From NCBI GenBank assembly GCA_041392805.1, contig JAWKLJ010000001.1, forward strand, positions 3,410,001 through 3,474,000: a DNA stretch of 64,000 bases. The letters are read 5' to 3'. Made by a program: the position numbers and the translations under genes. The notes under the pieces were generated by a model, which was not told where the DNA came from, made no database searches, and worked only from the letters and a program-made list of their open reading frames with translations. Shown one piece after another: positions 55,884 to 64,000 of this stretch (positions within the stretch are counted from its first letter, which is position 1; the number at the start of each line of letters is the position of its first letter). Origin of the DNA: Saprospiraceae bacterium (GTDB lineage Bacteria > Bacteroidota > Bacteroidia > Chitinophagales > Saprospiraceae).

Positions 55884-56248
55884 GAGGGTGGGGTTTAAAG
55901 TTTAATGAGTAAGGTTTAGGCAAGGTGGTGCATATGCTAGAGGAAGGTTCCATGGAAAGCGGAAGTGGGAAAGCGGAAGTGGGAAGGCGGAAGTGGGAAG
56001 GCGGAAATAGAGGAGTCCGAAGTGCACTGTGCCGGCGGATTTATCCGCCGATTAAGTCTGTCAGCGTAGTACATCACTAAAAGAAGGGTTAAGACGGGGG
56101 TGGGGTTTAAAGTTTAATGAGTAAGATTTAGGCAGGGTGGTGCATATGCTAGCGGAAGGTTCCATGGAAAGCGGAAGTGGGAAGGCGGAAGTGGGAAATA
56201 GAGGCGTCCGAAGGGCACTGTGCCGGCGGATTTATCCGCCGATTAAAC
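55884..56248 (+). repeat. Duplicated trailer of array 2
   Basis: Two copies of the trailer (55884-56059 and 56096-56248) flank a degenerate 36-base CRISPR repeat at 56060-56095. Each has GCGGAAGTGGGAA units in different number and the hairpin CGGCGGAT-TT-ATCCGCCG (56033-56050 and 56224-56241). The first copy corresponds to 39010-39171 after array 1. Confidence 0.8.
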
Positions 56249-56661
56249 TATACCAGCCAGATTTATCCCCCCATTAAGTACATTAACCTGGTACCTCCAC
56301 CACAATAAAGATTAAGTGTGAACTTCGCTCTTACCTGGGAATATAAAAAAATGCCTCTCCAAAGATTTCGCCTTGGAGAGGACATTTGACACGGCAAAAT
56401 ATTGTTAAAACTGCCGTAGTTGAACGATAAAGCTGTTAAAAAAATATTTCTCTTTGAGCATTTTTGCGGTCATGAGAAAGTGAAAGGCTAAGCGATCATG
56501 GGACGCTGTGCCTTTTGCTTTCGCGCAAAAATTGTCAGAGAATCAGCATGCTATTCGCTGGTTACTGGTCGCTAGTAGCCATCCAAGCTATGGGTATGGC
56601 GACCAGCATCCAGTAACCTGCGGGCAGCTATTTCAAAGGGATCACTTTTAGGGATGAAGGA
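56249..56661. other. Intergenic with terminator and inverted repeat
   Basis: No gene seen. It holds the minus-strand terminator at 56343-56381 and an inverted repeat with arms at 56448-56468 and 56522-56542 (TTCTCTTTGAGCATTTTTGC / GCAAAAATTGTCAGAGAA). That repeat is related to the one at 15956-16010. The CRISPR trailer ends at about 56248. Confidence 0.55.
56343..56381 (-). terminator. Rho-independent terminator for the sigma-factor operon
   Basis: The arms CCTCTCCAA and TTGGAGAGG (within 56354-56381) pair. On the minus strand the stem is followed by CATTTTTTTATAT. It lies about 280 bases past the sigma-factor stop. Confidence 0.65.
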
Positions 56662-57309
56662 TTATACCCTTTTGCGTGTAGATTCAAAATGTGCGCTTGC
56701 TCCTGGTTTCTGTAAAAGTTCGAAAAGCATTTCTTTGGCACGAAATAATTGCGCTTTAACGGTACCTAGTGGCATATCCAGTTCAGCTGCAATCTCATCG
56801 TAGCTCAATTCTTCGAAATAACGCAATTCGATCATCAAGCGGTATTTGCTATTCAGCCGGTTAACGACAGAACGCATCAGCCGAAGCCGTTGATTGCGAA
56901 TGACGATTTCTTCTGGATTTAATACACTTGAACGAAGGCTAAGTGTATAATCCTGATCGCTTTCTGGTTCTACAGGATCATCAATTGATAATAAGTGTAA
57001 GCGTTTTTTACGAACGTAGTCGATGCAATTGTTAATGGCAATGCGGAATAACCAGGTACTGAAAGCAAAATTAGGCACATAGCTGGGCAATTTGGTAAAG
57101 GCCTTTCCGAATGCTTCCAGGGTCAGGTCATTGGCATCTTCCCTGTCATTCACCATTTTGTACATCAGATGGTAAATTGCGCCTTTGTAGCGCTCCATCA
57201 ATAGCGTGTAGGATCGCTGACAGCCATCCACTGCTTTTTGTACTAATTCGTAATCTTCTGAGGCTTTTTTGGACAAAGCCAATTTGGGTTGTTGTACTGC
57301 TACTTCCAT
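56662..57309 (-). CDS. ECF-type RNA polymerase sigma factor
   Basis: A 215-residue sigma-70 family factor. Region 2 is at ~25-100 (YTLLMERYKGAIYHLMYKM, DANDLTLEAFGKAF, FSTWLFRIAINNCIDYVRK) and region 4 at ~145-205 (LRYFEELSYDEIAAELDMPLGTVKAQLFRAK), joined by a linker of ~40 residues. It is of SigW/RpoE-like type. No anti-sigma gene is adjacent. It is the last gene of a leftward operon, overlapping the glycosyltransferase by 10 bases. Confidence 0.92.
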   Translation of the reverse strand: MEVAVQQPKLALSKKASEDYELVQKAVDGCQRSYTLLMERYKGAIYHLMYKMVNDREDANDLTLEAFGKAFTKLPSYVPNFAFSTWLFRIAINNCIDYVRKKRLHLLSIDDPVEPESDQDYTLSLRSSVLNPEEIVIRNQRLRLMRSVVNRLNSKYRLMIELRYFEELSYDEIAAELDMPLGTVKAQLFRAKEMLFELLQKPGASAHFESTRKRV

Positions 57310-58415
57310 TTCCTTTGTTTACTACCGATTAATAATATCGGCGAAAACAGCAGGTAGTAAAACACGAGTAAAACATCAAGGAAGGGAATCCAAGGGATTA
57401 GGATATGTTCATGGAACCGCTTCAGGATGCGCGAATACAAGATGGAGACTACCACTATTCTCACCAAGTAAGTCAAAATTGTGAATGAGCACCACTCAGG
57501 TGTAGCTAATAGCAACAGTCCACATACGTAGTGCGTGATCAGACTAGCAGGTATCCCGGCTAGTAGCAGCACATGTAGGGGCTTGTATTGGCCACCCGTT
57601 GTTAAGTGTCTCGATTTTTGGTTATAGTAGCCTCGCCAGCTGCGCTTAGGCGTTGAATAAACCCAAGCGTCTGGATGTAAAGAGACGGTAGTATTGTCAC
57701 CGTCGGCTGCCTCGTTGATGAACAAATCGTCATCGCCAGAAGCAACGTGAGCATGCCGATCAAAACCTCCGATACGTTGAAACAACGATTTACGGTAAGC
57801 TAAATTACGGCCTACGCCCATGTAAGGTAATCCCACGAATGAAAAGGAAAGGTAGTGGATAGCGGTGTTTAGAGTCTCAAAGCGAATGATTGTATTTAGT
57901 AAGCTTTTTTCTTTGACATATGGACCATAGCCTAATACAATGTCTTTTCTTGGTAGGAAAACGGATTGCATTCGATTTAGCCAGTTGGTGCTAGCGGGTC
58001 GACAATCAGCATCGGTCAAGAGTAATATGTCAAACTGAGCAGCTTCTATGCCCAATTGTAATGCAGCTTTTTTACCAGCGTGCATTTTTTTTCCCACGTT
58101 TACAAGCGCTAATATCTTACAATTATTTTGAAAATCCAAAATTATTTTTTCAGTTTCATCAGAAGAGTCATCATTTACGACGATTATTTCAAAGGAACGG
58201 TAGTTTTGATTTATGATGTGGGGCAAATTTTTTTTTAAATTTTCTGCTTCATTCCTCGCACATATAATAATAGAGACGGGTTGCGCTTCTCCTTGATTTA
58301 CAGGGGTTTCATCTTCCTTAGGGTAAAAAGCAAGGCGGGAGAAGATGCCTATCCAGTACCCCAATTGGATGATGGTCGCAATGATAAAAAGGCAGGCAAT
58401 GCTATCTATAATCAT
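57300..58415 (-). CDS. Membrane glycosyltransferase family 2
   Basis: A 371-residue GT-A glycosyltransferase. An N-terminal helix (~3-25) is followed by a GT2 domain (~45-275) with VSIIICARNEAENL, VNDDSSDET, LTDADCRP (metal DxD region near 135) and GGFDRHAHVASGDDDLF. QKSRHL corresponds to the Q-x-x-R-W-like motif. Two or three C-terminal helices complete it. It likely builds an envelope polysaccharide or glycolipid; donor and acceptor are unknown. It overlaps the transporter gene by 4 bases. Confidence 0.85.
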   Translation of the reverse strand: MIIDSIACLFIIATIIQLGYWIGIFSRLAFYPKEDETPVNQGEAQPVSIIICARNEAENLKKNLPHIINQNYRSFEIIVVNDDSSDETEKIILDFQNNCKILALVNVGKKMHAGKKAALQLGIEAAQFDILLLTDADCRPASTNWLNRMQSVFLPRKDIVLGYGPYVKEKSLLNTIIRFETLNTAIHYLSFSFVGLPYMGVGRNLAYRKSLFQRIGGFDRHAHVASGDDDLFINEAADGDNTTVSLHPDAWVYSTPKRSWRGYYNQKSRHLTTGGQYKPLHVLLLAGIPASLITHYVCGLLLLATPEWCSFTILTYLVRIVVVSILYSRILKRFHEHILIPWIPFLDVLLVFYYLLFSPILLIGSKQRKWK

Positions 58416-59317
58416 TGCTTATTTTTTTTTAGCTGAGTTATTATTTTTTTGCCTTCTTCTGGTTTTATAAGCAAGCCATATAATATAGCTGTAAAAAAAG
58501 TGAACATCGCATATACCAGCGCAGGCTTTAGTATTTCTTCGTTGGCCAACAAGGTTCCACCGATCAGAAAGGCCAGTGAGGTATTTTGAATGCCTACTTC
58601 AACACCCAGGGTAATTTGATCCTCCTTTTTCAACTTCAGCACGAAATAAGCGACACTAAACCCCGCGAATAAATTCAAAAAATTCCCTAATATAGAATAA
58701 GGAAGTATTTGCCGTATTTCATCCATGGTAATCCCCGTCCCGCCAGCCTCTTCTGTTGCCAGGAATTTTACCAGAAAAAGGATAGCCAATAAAATAAGGG
58801 TAATCCATTTGAGTGGCATCTTTATCTGATCTGCCAAAACAGTGTAGTATTTTCTAATACCCACCCCAATGAATACGGGCAAAATAATAATGGTTACAAT
58901 TTGCTGTATCGTCTCCAAGAATGGAAGGGACATATCCGTTGAAGTACCATAAAAATGTTGTAAACCCAAATTGACAATAAGCGGAATAGAAAATAATGCG
59001 ATAAAACTGTTGGTAACCGTTAAGCAAATAGACAAAGCAGCATTCGCATTTAATAAATAGGTGATAAAATTAGAGGTAGTCCCTCCCGGACACGTAGACA
59101 ATACAACAATGCCTAATTTATAGGGCAATGGTAAGGCGGCCAAACTAGCTATCGCAAAGGCCAAACTAGGCAATACCAAAAGCTGTAAACATATACCGCC
59201 AAGGAAAGCCTTGGGCCTCGAAAAGGTATATACGAAGTCCTTCCATCTTAGAGACATCCCCACGCTAAGCATTATAAAGGCCAAAATGCCTCCAATCAGT
59301 ATATCAACAACATTCAT
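58412..59317 (-). CDS. Bile acid:sodium symporter (BASS) family transporter
   Basis: A 301-residue membrane protein with about nine helices. The BASS signature LSTCPGGTTSNFITYLLNAN is near 73-92, where the crossover helices and Na+ site lie, and the second crossover-related GVEVGIQNTSLAFLIG is near 237-252. These proteins use Na+ to move organic anions; bacterial substrates are often unknown (e.g. pantoate, keto acids). It is the first gene of the leftward trio with the glycosyltransferase and sigma factor. Confidence 0.85.
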   Translation of the reverse strand: MNVVDILIGGILAFIMLSVGMSLRWKDFVYTFSRPKAFLGGICLQLLVLPSLAFAIASLAALPLPYKLGIVVLSTCPGGTTSNFITYLLNANAALSICLTVTNSFIALFSIPLIVNLGLQHFYGTSTDMSLPFLETIQQIVTIIILPVFIGVGIRKYYTVLADQIKMPLKWITLILLAILFLVKFLATEEAGGTGITMDEIRQILPYSILGNFLNLFAGFSVAYFVLKLKKEDQITLGVEVGIQNTSLAFLIGGTLLANEEILKPALVYAMFTFFTAILYGLLIKPEEGKKIITQLKKNKQ

Positions 59318-59521
59318 CTATTTCGGCATCGTTTGTACATTAAGTTCCCCCTTATTACCCCCAATTTTAAGGACCTAATGGCATGAAATATTCACAACAA
59401 GACATTTTGTCATTGTTTTCTTAACAAACACGACACTTTGTCACTTAAATACTGCTTTTATCTATACTTGGTATGGGTATTGATTTAGGAAGGATAAAAG
59501 TGAACAAAAAAATAATAAATC

Positions 59522-59959
59522 ATGAACTTAGTAAAATTCAAACCAGCAGCAACTTGGTCTACATTTGACCAGCTTTTTGATGGCCTACTAAAGGATGTCA
59601 CCACTACATTGGGTACCGATGGTTTCGTAGGGTCTCGACCAGCAGTAAACATTAGTGAAAACAAAGAAAGTTTTCTTCTTGAATTGGCCGCACCGGGCCT
59701 CAACAAAGAAGACTTCAAAGTAAGTGTAGAAAAAAACATGCTTACTGTCGCGGCCAATAAAGAAACAAAATCTGAAGAAGGAAACCAATACCGAAGGAGA
59801 GAGTTCAACTATTTATCTTTCAAAAGGTCTTTCCACCTGCCTTCGAGTATTGATGCGAATGCCATTAATGCTACCTATGAAAATGGGGTACTTTACCTAA
59901 CGCTTTCAAAAAAAGAAGAAGCGAAGGAAAAACCTGCAAGATTAATCGAAATTGTCTAA
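59522..59959 (+). CDS. Hsp20/alpha-crystallin small heat-shock protein
   Basis: A 145-residue small chaperone. An N-terminal arm (1-38) precedes the alpha-crystallin domain (~39-130: PAVNISENKESFLLELAAPGLNKEDFKV, RREFNYLSFKRSFHLP) with the A-x-x-n-GVL motif YENGVLYLTL, and a C-terminal extension ends ARLIEIV. It binds unfolding proteins without ATP. It is a single gene ended by the terminator at 60165-60195. Confidence 0.93.
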   Translation: MNLVKFKPAATWSTFDQLFDGLLKDVTTTLGTDGFVGSRPAVNISENKESFLLELAAPGLNKEDFKVSVEKNMLTVAANKETKSEEGNQYRRREFNYLSFKRSFHLPSSIDANAINATYENGVLYLTLSKKEEAKEKPARLIEIV

Positions 59960-60651
59960 CCAGACTGCCCCAAAACAAATGGGAATTGAGGTAAACTGGT
60001 AATAATGACATTTATGTGACGATTTTGGCAGCTTGTATTACAACAAAATATCCTTAAAAGTGGTATTAATAGTAGGATATCAAGCAAGCATTTTATTCAG
60101 TGCGTTTATTGGAATGCACTTTTAAAATAAGTTAGTTAATAGGGTTTTAGGTGTTTAATTGTTGGGCTGAAGTAACCTTACTTCAGCCTTTTTTTGTGCA
60201 CAAAAAGAAAGCCTGGACAGTCCCCACCGCCAGGCTTCTAAAATCCAACTTCAAAAGGAGTGAAATTCTTTTATGGCGCAAAGGCCCGTTCCATTTTTGG
60301 CGTGCATACCTCATGCAAGGAATACAAATATTCCATATATGGCGCACCAAACAGGGAACGGCCAGTATACCATGATATAAAGAGGGGGGATCTTTTGAAA
60401 AAAAACGTAAGTTGCTATTGCTCCGGATGTGCTATACGCCGTCGGAAAAATTGGAGATGCTAATAAAAAGGGTGTGTGTTTGTTTTATTTTTCAGCTTAC
60501 AAAGCTAAATAACATTTTGATTTATTCAAAATTTCGCAGGCAAAACTTACGATAAGGCGCAGGTGTTGTAGCGCTCACCAATCCTATCTACTTAGTAATG
60601 GTAAAACAATTTGATGGGCCCTTTTTCCGCCATACTGCGTTACTCGATCGG
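59960..60651. other. Intergenic, no gene seen
   Basis: Apart from the terminator at 60165-60195, this ~690-base gap has two short overlapping frames (60151-60375 and 60260-60463). They lack family motifs, start signals and plausible composition, so they are not called. Confidence 0.5.
60165..60195 (+). terminator. Rho-independent terminator
   Basis: A perfect 11-base stem GGCTGAAGTAA / TTACTTCAGCC with a 2-base loop, followed by seven T. It lies ~200 bases after hsp20 on the same strand. Confidence 0.8.
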
Positions 60652-61230
60652 TCACTTGCGAAGATAGGCTGCAGCGGCATCGAGTTCTCTGTAAAAATCT
60701 TCTCCATATTTTCGGATTAGTGCCTCTTTTACAAATTTGTAAACAGGCACCTGTTCTTTTTTACCCAACTGGCAGGCCGCCGAGCAGATATCCCATTTAT
60801 CATAATTGAGGGCTTCAAACCCTGTTTCTTTATTCTCATCAACTCTTATCGGATAAAGGTGGCAAGAGATGGGCTTCTTAAAATCTGTTGCGCCATCAAG
60901 ATAGGCTTGCTCAATTCCACATTTGGCTATCCCCAATTCATCATATACGAGATAAGCGCAGGCTCCATTTTTTAAAAGGGGCGTTCCATATTCTTTAGCT
61001 TCTTCATAATAGGTAAATAAGCCTTCCTCTTGCAAAACCGCCTTCCCTTCAGGGTTCAGGTAGGGTTCAATCTGGTCATAAATCTCACCAAGTAACAGCA
61101 GTTCAGCAGCCTCCAAGGGTGCTCCCCAGTCTCCTTCCCAACAACATGCACCTTTGCAGGCATTCAGATTACAAACAAATTGCTCCTCTACAATATCATT
61201 GCTTACAAGAATATCACTAATAACTAACAT
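60652..61230 (-). CDS. DUF3109 family protein
   Basis: A 192-residue cytoplasmic protein matching DUF3109, a YkgJ-like cysteine-cluster family. The Cys pattern CNLNACKGACCWEGDWGAP (~residues 19-37) is the N-terminal landmark. More cysteines follow at CAYL, KCGIE, SCHLYPIRV and CSAAC, suggesting a metal or Fe-S site. The function is unknown. It is a single gene. Confidence 0.85.
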   Translation of the reverse strand: MLVISDILVSNDIVEEQFVCNLNACKGACCWEGDWGAPLEAAELLLLGEIYDQIEPYLNPEGKAVLQEEGLFTYYEEAKEYGTPLLKNGACAYLVYDELGIAKCGIEQAYLDGATDFKKPISCHLYPIRVDENKETGFEALNYDKWDICSAACQLGKKEQVPVYKFVKEALIRKYGEDFYRELDAAAAYLRK

Positions 61231-61280
61231 GCCAATCTATTTTTATGGATTCTTCGACAAATCTCCAACTGCAGTTGACC

Positions 61281-61298
61281 GCAAAAATTGTTAAAGAA
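61281..61298. repeat. Lone arm of the dispersed palindromic element
   Basis: GCAAAAATTGTTAAAGAA differs by one or two bases from the arms at 15956-16010 and 56448-56542. No partner arm is nearby. Confidence 0.35.
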
Positions 61299-61417
61299 GG
61301 ACAAAAGTGAAGATGATGAAGTTGCAAGCTAAAGAAAATAAGCAAAAAGTGTAAATTAGCAGCCAGTATTCTATTTCATCATTTTGTTTCTAAAGCAGAT
61401 TGATCAAAAAAAAACAT

Positions 61418-61828
61418 ATGAGAAAAATAATTTTCTGCGCTTTATGGCTATTAATCGTCGTGTCTACTCAAGCACAAAGCAATGTCGATTTTGATAAAGT
61501 CACCTTAGCTACTGCTGAATTGACAGCACAATACAATTTAAATCAAGTACAGCAAATTGAGGTAAAAAAGGTGATGGAAACAAGTCAGCGAAACCTTACA
61601 GAGATTGCCCCTTACCAAACAAGTAACCCAAGCGTCTACCTCGCCAAAAAGCGGGCCATCAGAGAATACGTGGAAGGCAAATTAAAACTAATCCTTAAAG
61701 ATACCCAGTTAAGCATATTGGAAAAAAAGCAAGCCGATCGGCATTTGGCAGAGCGACAGCTGCGAAAGCAGATGAAAGGTGCCACTTCTGCCGAAATTGA
61801 ATTAGCATTACTAGAGATGGAAAAGTAA
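61418..61828 (+). CDS. Small secreted protein, Spy/CpxP-like composition
   Basis: From the ATG at 61418, 136 residues: signal peptide MRKIIFCALWLLIVVSTQAQ, then an all-helical, charged mature part (LTAQYNLNQVQQIEVKKVM, LKLILKDTQLSILEKKQADR). The L-N-x-x-Q pattern and helical hairpin character recall LTxxQ periplasmic proteins, but the match is weak. The ATG six codons upstream (61400) would put lysines before the signal and is less likely. Confidence 0.6.
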   Translation: MRKIIFCALWLLIVVSTQAQSNVDFDKVTLATAELTAQYNLNQVQQIEVKKVMETSQRNLTEIAPYQTSNPSVYLAKKRAIREYVEGKLKLILKDTQLSILEKKQADRHLAERQLRKQMKGATSAEIELALLEMEK

Positions 61829-62067
61829 CGATTCATCCAGTTTTCTAGAAGGTTGAGGCAAAGACTGAATAAAATAATAAAGATTCAAGGGCCCTCTCTA
61901 TTTACTAGGTGAAATTTTGGTATATTTAGCCCTCTTTCGGCGGGAAATCCCTGTATAATAATTTTAAGAAGTAAAACATTTTTTGTTTTTCAGTTATTTA
62001 ACCAAAGAACCTAACTGGATAAAACGTTGCATTTTTTTTAACTATAAAAAATAATAGAACACTGTTG

Positions 62068-63387
62068 ATGGATCCCTTAAAGCAAAAATTTATAGAAAAG
62101 GCCAATACGCTAAGAAATGAGGTCAAGGCTTTATTAAAGGAGCATGGAAACAAAAAAGTGGATGAAGTTACCCTCAGCCAGATTATAGGTGGCGCACGAA
62201 GTATAAAGATGATGGTATGGGAAACTTCAGAACTCGACCCTATTGATGGTATCCGATTTAGAGGTTATTCCATTCCAGACCTGCAAAAACTACTACCTAA
62301 AGGCCCTGGAGGAAAGGAGCCGCTACCAGAAGGACTTTTTTGGCTCATGCTGGTAGGCGAGATACCCACTAAGGAACAAGTGGATTGGCTGACGGATCAA
62401 TGGCGACATCGCAGCAATATTCCTGAGCATACCTTTAGGGTCATCGACAGCCTCTCGCCAGATACCCATCCTATGACCCAATTCACGATCGCTATTGCCT
62501 CACTACAAACAGAGAGTTGCTTTGCTCGTAGATATGACGAAGGCATCAAAAAATCTGAATACTGGGATCCAACTTATGAAGATGCCATGAACCTCATCGC
62601 CCGATTACCTCGGGTAGCAGCCTACATCTATCGCCGAACTTATCATAATGGGGATCATATTTCGCCTGATTTCTCTTTAGATTGGGCAGGTAATTACGCA
62701 CATATGCTAGGAATTCCGGAAGAGGACTTCAAAAGCTTAATGCGCCTTTACCTAACGATACACGCAGATCACGAGGGAGGTAATGCCTCCGCTCATACTA
62801 CGCATTTGGTAGGGTCAACTTTAAGTGACGTTTATCTGTCGTTTAGTGCCGGGATGAATGCGCTTGCCGGACCACTTCACGGCTTAGCCAATCAAGAGGT
62901 GATTAGGTTTATCTTTAAAATGCTAGATGCCTTAGGGACAACAAAACCTACCAATAGTCAAATTGCCGATTATGTAAAAAGCACCTTGGCAGCCGGACAA
63001 GTAATTCCTGGTTATGGCCATGCCGTATTGCGTACCCCTGATCCACGATTCCTTGCACAAAAAGAATTTGCAGAAGATTTTCTTCCTGATAGTGATATTG
63101 TACAGGTCGTTTGGAAACTTTTCGAAGTAGTGCCAGATATCTTAGAAGGGCTGGGAAAAGTTAAAAATCCTTGGCCAAATGTTGATGCACATTCTGGTGC
63201 CATTTTAGTCCATTACGGATTGAAAGAATACAGCTATTATACCGTCCTTTTTGGGGTATCCCGCGCCTTAGGTGTTTTATCTGCCCAATGTTGGTCACGA
63301 GCGCTGGGTTTACCTCTGGAGCGACCCAAATCTATTACAACAGACTGGATAAAGGAGTGGTTGGCAAAAGAAACGTCTCCTGCGTAA
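62068..63387 (+). CDS. gltA: Citrate synthase
   Basis: A 439-residue citrate synthase: oxaloacetate plus acetyl-CoA to citrate in the TCA cycle. It is of the long, mitochondrial-like type found in Bacteroidota. Landmarks are HADHEGGNASAHTTHLVGS (catalytic His region near 232-250), AGPLHGLANQE with the second catalytic His, and GYGHAVLRTPDPR with the Asp-containing motif near the C-terminus. The start is taken at the ATG 62068. Confidence 0.92.
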   Translation: MDPLKQKFIEKANTLRNEVKALLKEHGNKKVDEVTLSQIIGGARSIKMMVWETSELDPIDGIRFRGYSIPDLQKLLPKGPGGKEPLPEGLFWLMLVGEIPTKEQVDWLTDQWRHRSNIPEHTFRVIDSLSPDTHPMTQFTIAIASLQTESCFARRYDEGIKKSEYWDPTYEDAMNLIARLPRVAAYIYRRTYHNGDHISPDFSLDWAGNYAHMLGIPEEDFKSLMRLYLTIHADHEGGNASAHTTHLVGSTLSDVYLSFSAGMNALAGPLHGLANQEVIRFIFKMLDALGTTKPTNSQIADYVKSTLAAGQVIPGYGHAVLRTPDPRFLAQKEFAEDFLPDSDIVQVVWKLFEVVPDILEGLGKVKNPWPNVDAHSGAILVHYGLKEYSYYTVLFGVSRALGVLSAQCWSRALGLPLERPKSITTDWIKEWLAKETSPA

Positions 63388-63478
63388 ACTAAGTTAAAGC
63401 CCTTTATTTTCTCCAAAATTTAGTTATTTTGGAAGTGGTTTAATTATCATTATTAACTAATACCAAATTATTCCGATA

Positions 63479-63874
63479 ATGGATTTTCCTAGTGATCTAA
63501 AATATACTGAAGAACACGAATGGGTTAGAATAGAAGATGGCAATATAGCTGTCGTCGGCATTACCGATTTCGCTCAAAAAGAATTAGATGAATTGGTGTA
63601 TGTTGAAGTCGAAACAGTTGGGGAAAAACTGGATAAAGATGATGTTTTTGGTACGGTCGAGGCGGTTAAGACGACTTCGGAATTATTTATGCCTGTTAGT
63701 GGTATCGTTCTTGAATTTAATTCAAAACTTGACGAAAGTGATGGCGATGAGCCCACACTTGTTAATGAATCTCCATACGACGAGGGCTGGATCATTAAAA
63801 TAGAGATGAGTGATCCTGAAGAATTAAATGATTTGATGGATGCTGAGGCTTACAAGGCCTTAGTGAGTGCATGA
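63479..63874 (+). CDS. gcvH: Glycine cleavage system H protein
   Basis: A 131-residue lipoyl carrier of the glycine cleavage complex. HEWVRIEDGNIAVVGIT opens the domain. The lipoylated lysine is in GTVEAVKTTSELFMPVSG (Lys64 by count). PYDEGWIIKIE and the C-terminal helix complete the family pattern. It is 91 bases after citrate synthase. The window ends 126 bases later with nothing recognisable. Confidence 0.95.
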   Translation: MDFPSDLKYTEEHEWVRIEDGNIAVVGITDFAQKELDELVYVEVETVGEKLDKDDVFGTVEAVKTTSELFMPVSGIVLEFNSKLDESDGDEPTLVNESPYDEGWIIKIEMSDPEELNDLMDAEAYKALVSA

Positions 63875-64000
63875 TTTGCTCTTACGCCGAGCAAGGGTGG
63901 TCAGGCAGTAAAAAAAATAAAAAAATTAAACTGTTCACACACCCAAAAAAAAAGATTTTGCATCATATAATGTATAGTAGCGCTTGAGAGTATTTATTCC

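Noticed and set aside
60151..60463. Two small plus-strand frames after hsp20
   Set aside because: They overlap each other and the terminator region, and have no recognisable features.

Overview
The window looks like a chromosome segment from a Bacteroidota bacterium, most likely a Saprospiraceae/Lewinella-type lineage. The reasons are a PorZ-like type IX secretion (T9SS) component, a second secreted protein with a T9SS type A sorting domain, the bacillithiol gene bshA, a LytS/LytTR pair with a propeller-type sensor, and -7 promoter boxes of the TAnnTTTG type. No rRNA, tRNA, integrase or transposase gene was recognised. The genus is inference; the phylum is well supported.

Layout. 1-590: non-coding flank with hairpins. 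0.6-31.6 kb: ordinary chromosomal genes. These are PorZ, DoxX, a membrane-anchored winged-helix protein, BshA, a T9SS cargo protein, a MerR-like regulator, an EamA transporter, a P1 peptidase, a DUF1080 lipoprotein, a serine hydrolase, and a leftward operon of Tat-exported sugar-modifying enzymes with a cytochrome c/propeller lipoprotein. They are followed by a decayed transglutaminase, a lipid acyltransferase with a desaturase, MddA with a 36-residue membrane peptide, a two-component system, MetY, and an unusual ferredoxin-cyclase-globin protein. 31.8-33.06 kb: a non-coding block of two and a fraction ~0.5 kb direct repeats bounded by 12-bp inverted termini.

33.1-56.3 kb is the defence island. 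A 1204-aa caspase-nSTAND1 protein faces left. CRISPR array 1 (26 repeats) follows, then a leftward WYL regulator and a rightward operon cas6-cas10-csm2-csm3-csm4-csm5-csm6-like-helicase-cas1-PrimPol-cas2, which runs directly into leader and array 2 (37 repeats). This is a type III-A (Csm) system: Cas10 has both an HD motif and GGDD, so cyclic oligoadenylate signalling to the CARF-HEPN Csm6-like nuclease is expected. The adaptation part is extended by a RecD/UvrD-like helicase (carrying a one-base frameshift), a BT4734-like primase-polymerase and a Cas2 with a ~58-residue N-terminal extension.

The two arrays descend from one ancestral cas2-leader-array-trailer block. They share a 102-nt leader with one mismatch, an identical old spacer and the same trailer, and a cas2 scrap remains upstream of array 1.

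56.6-64.0 kb: ordinary chromosome again. It holds an overlapping operon of a Na+-dependent transporter, a glycosyltransferase and an ECF sigma factor, then Hsp20, a DUF3109 protein, a small secreted protein, citrate synthase and GcvH.

Candidates for something undescribed are the duplicated CRISPR block with its helicase/PrimPol adaptation module, the caspase-nSTAND1 protein beside array 1, and the ferredoxin-cyclase-globin sensor.
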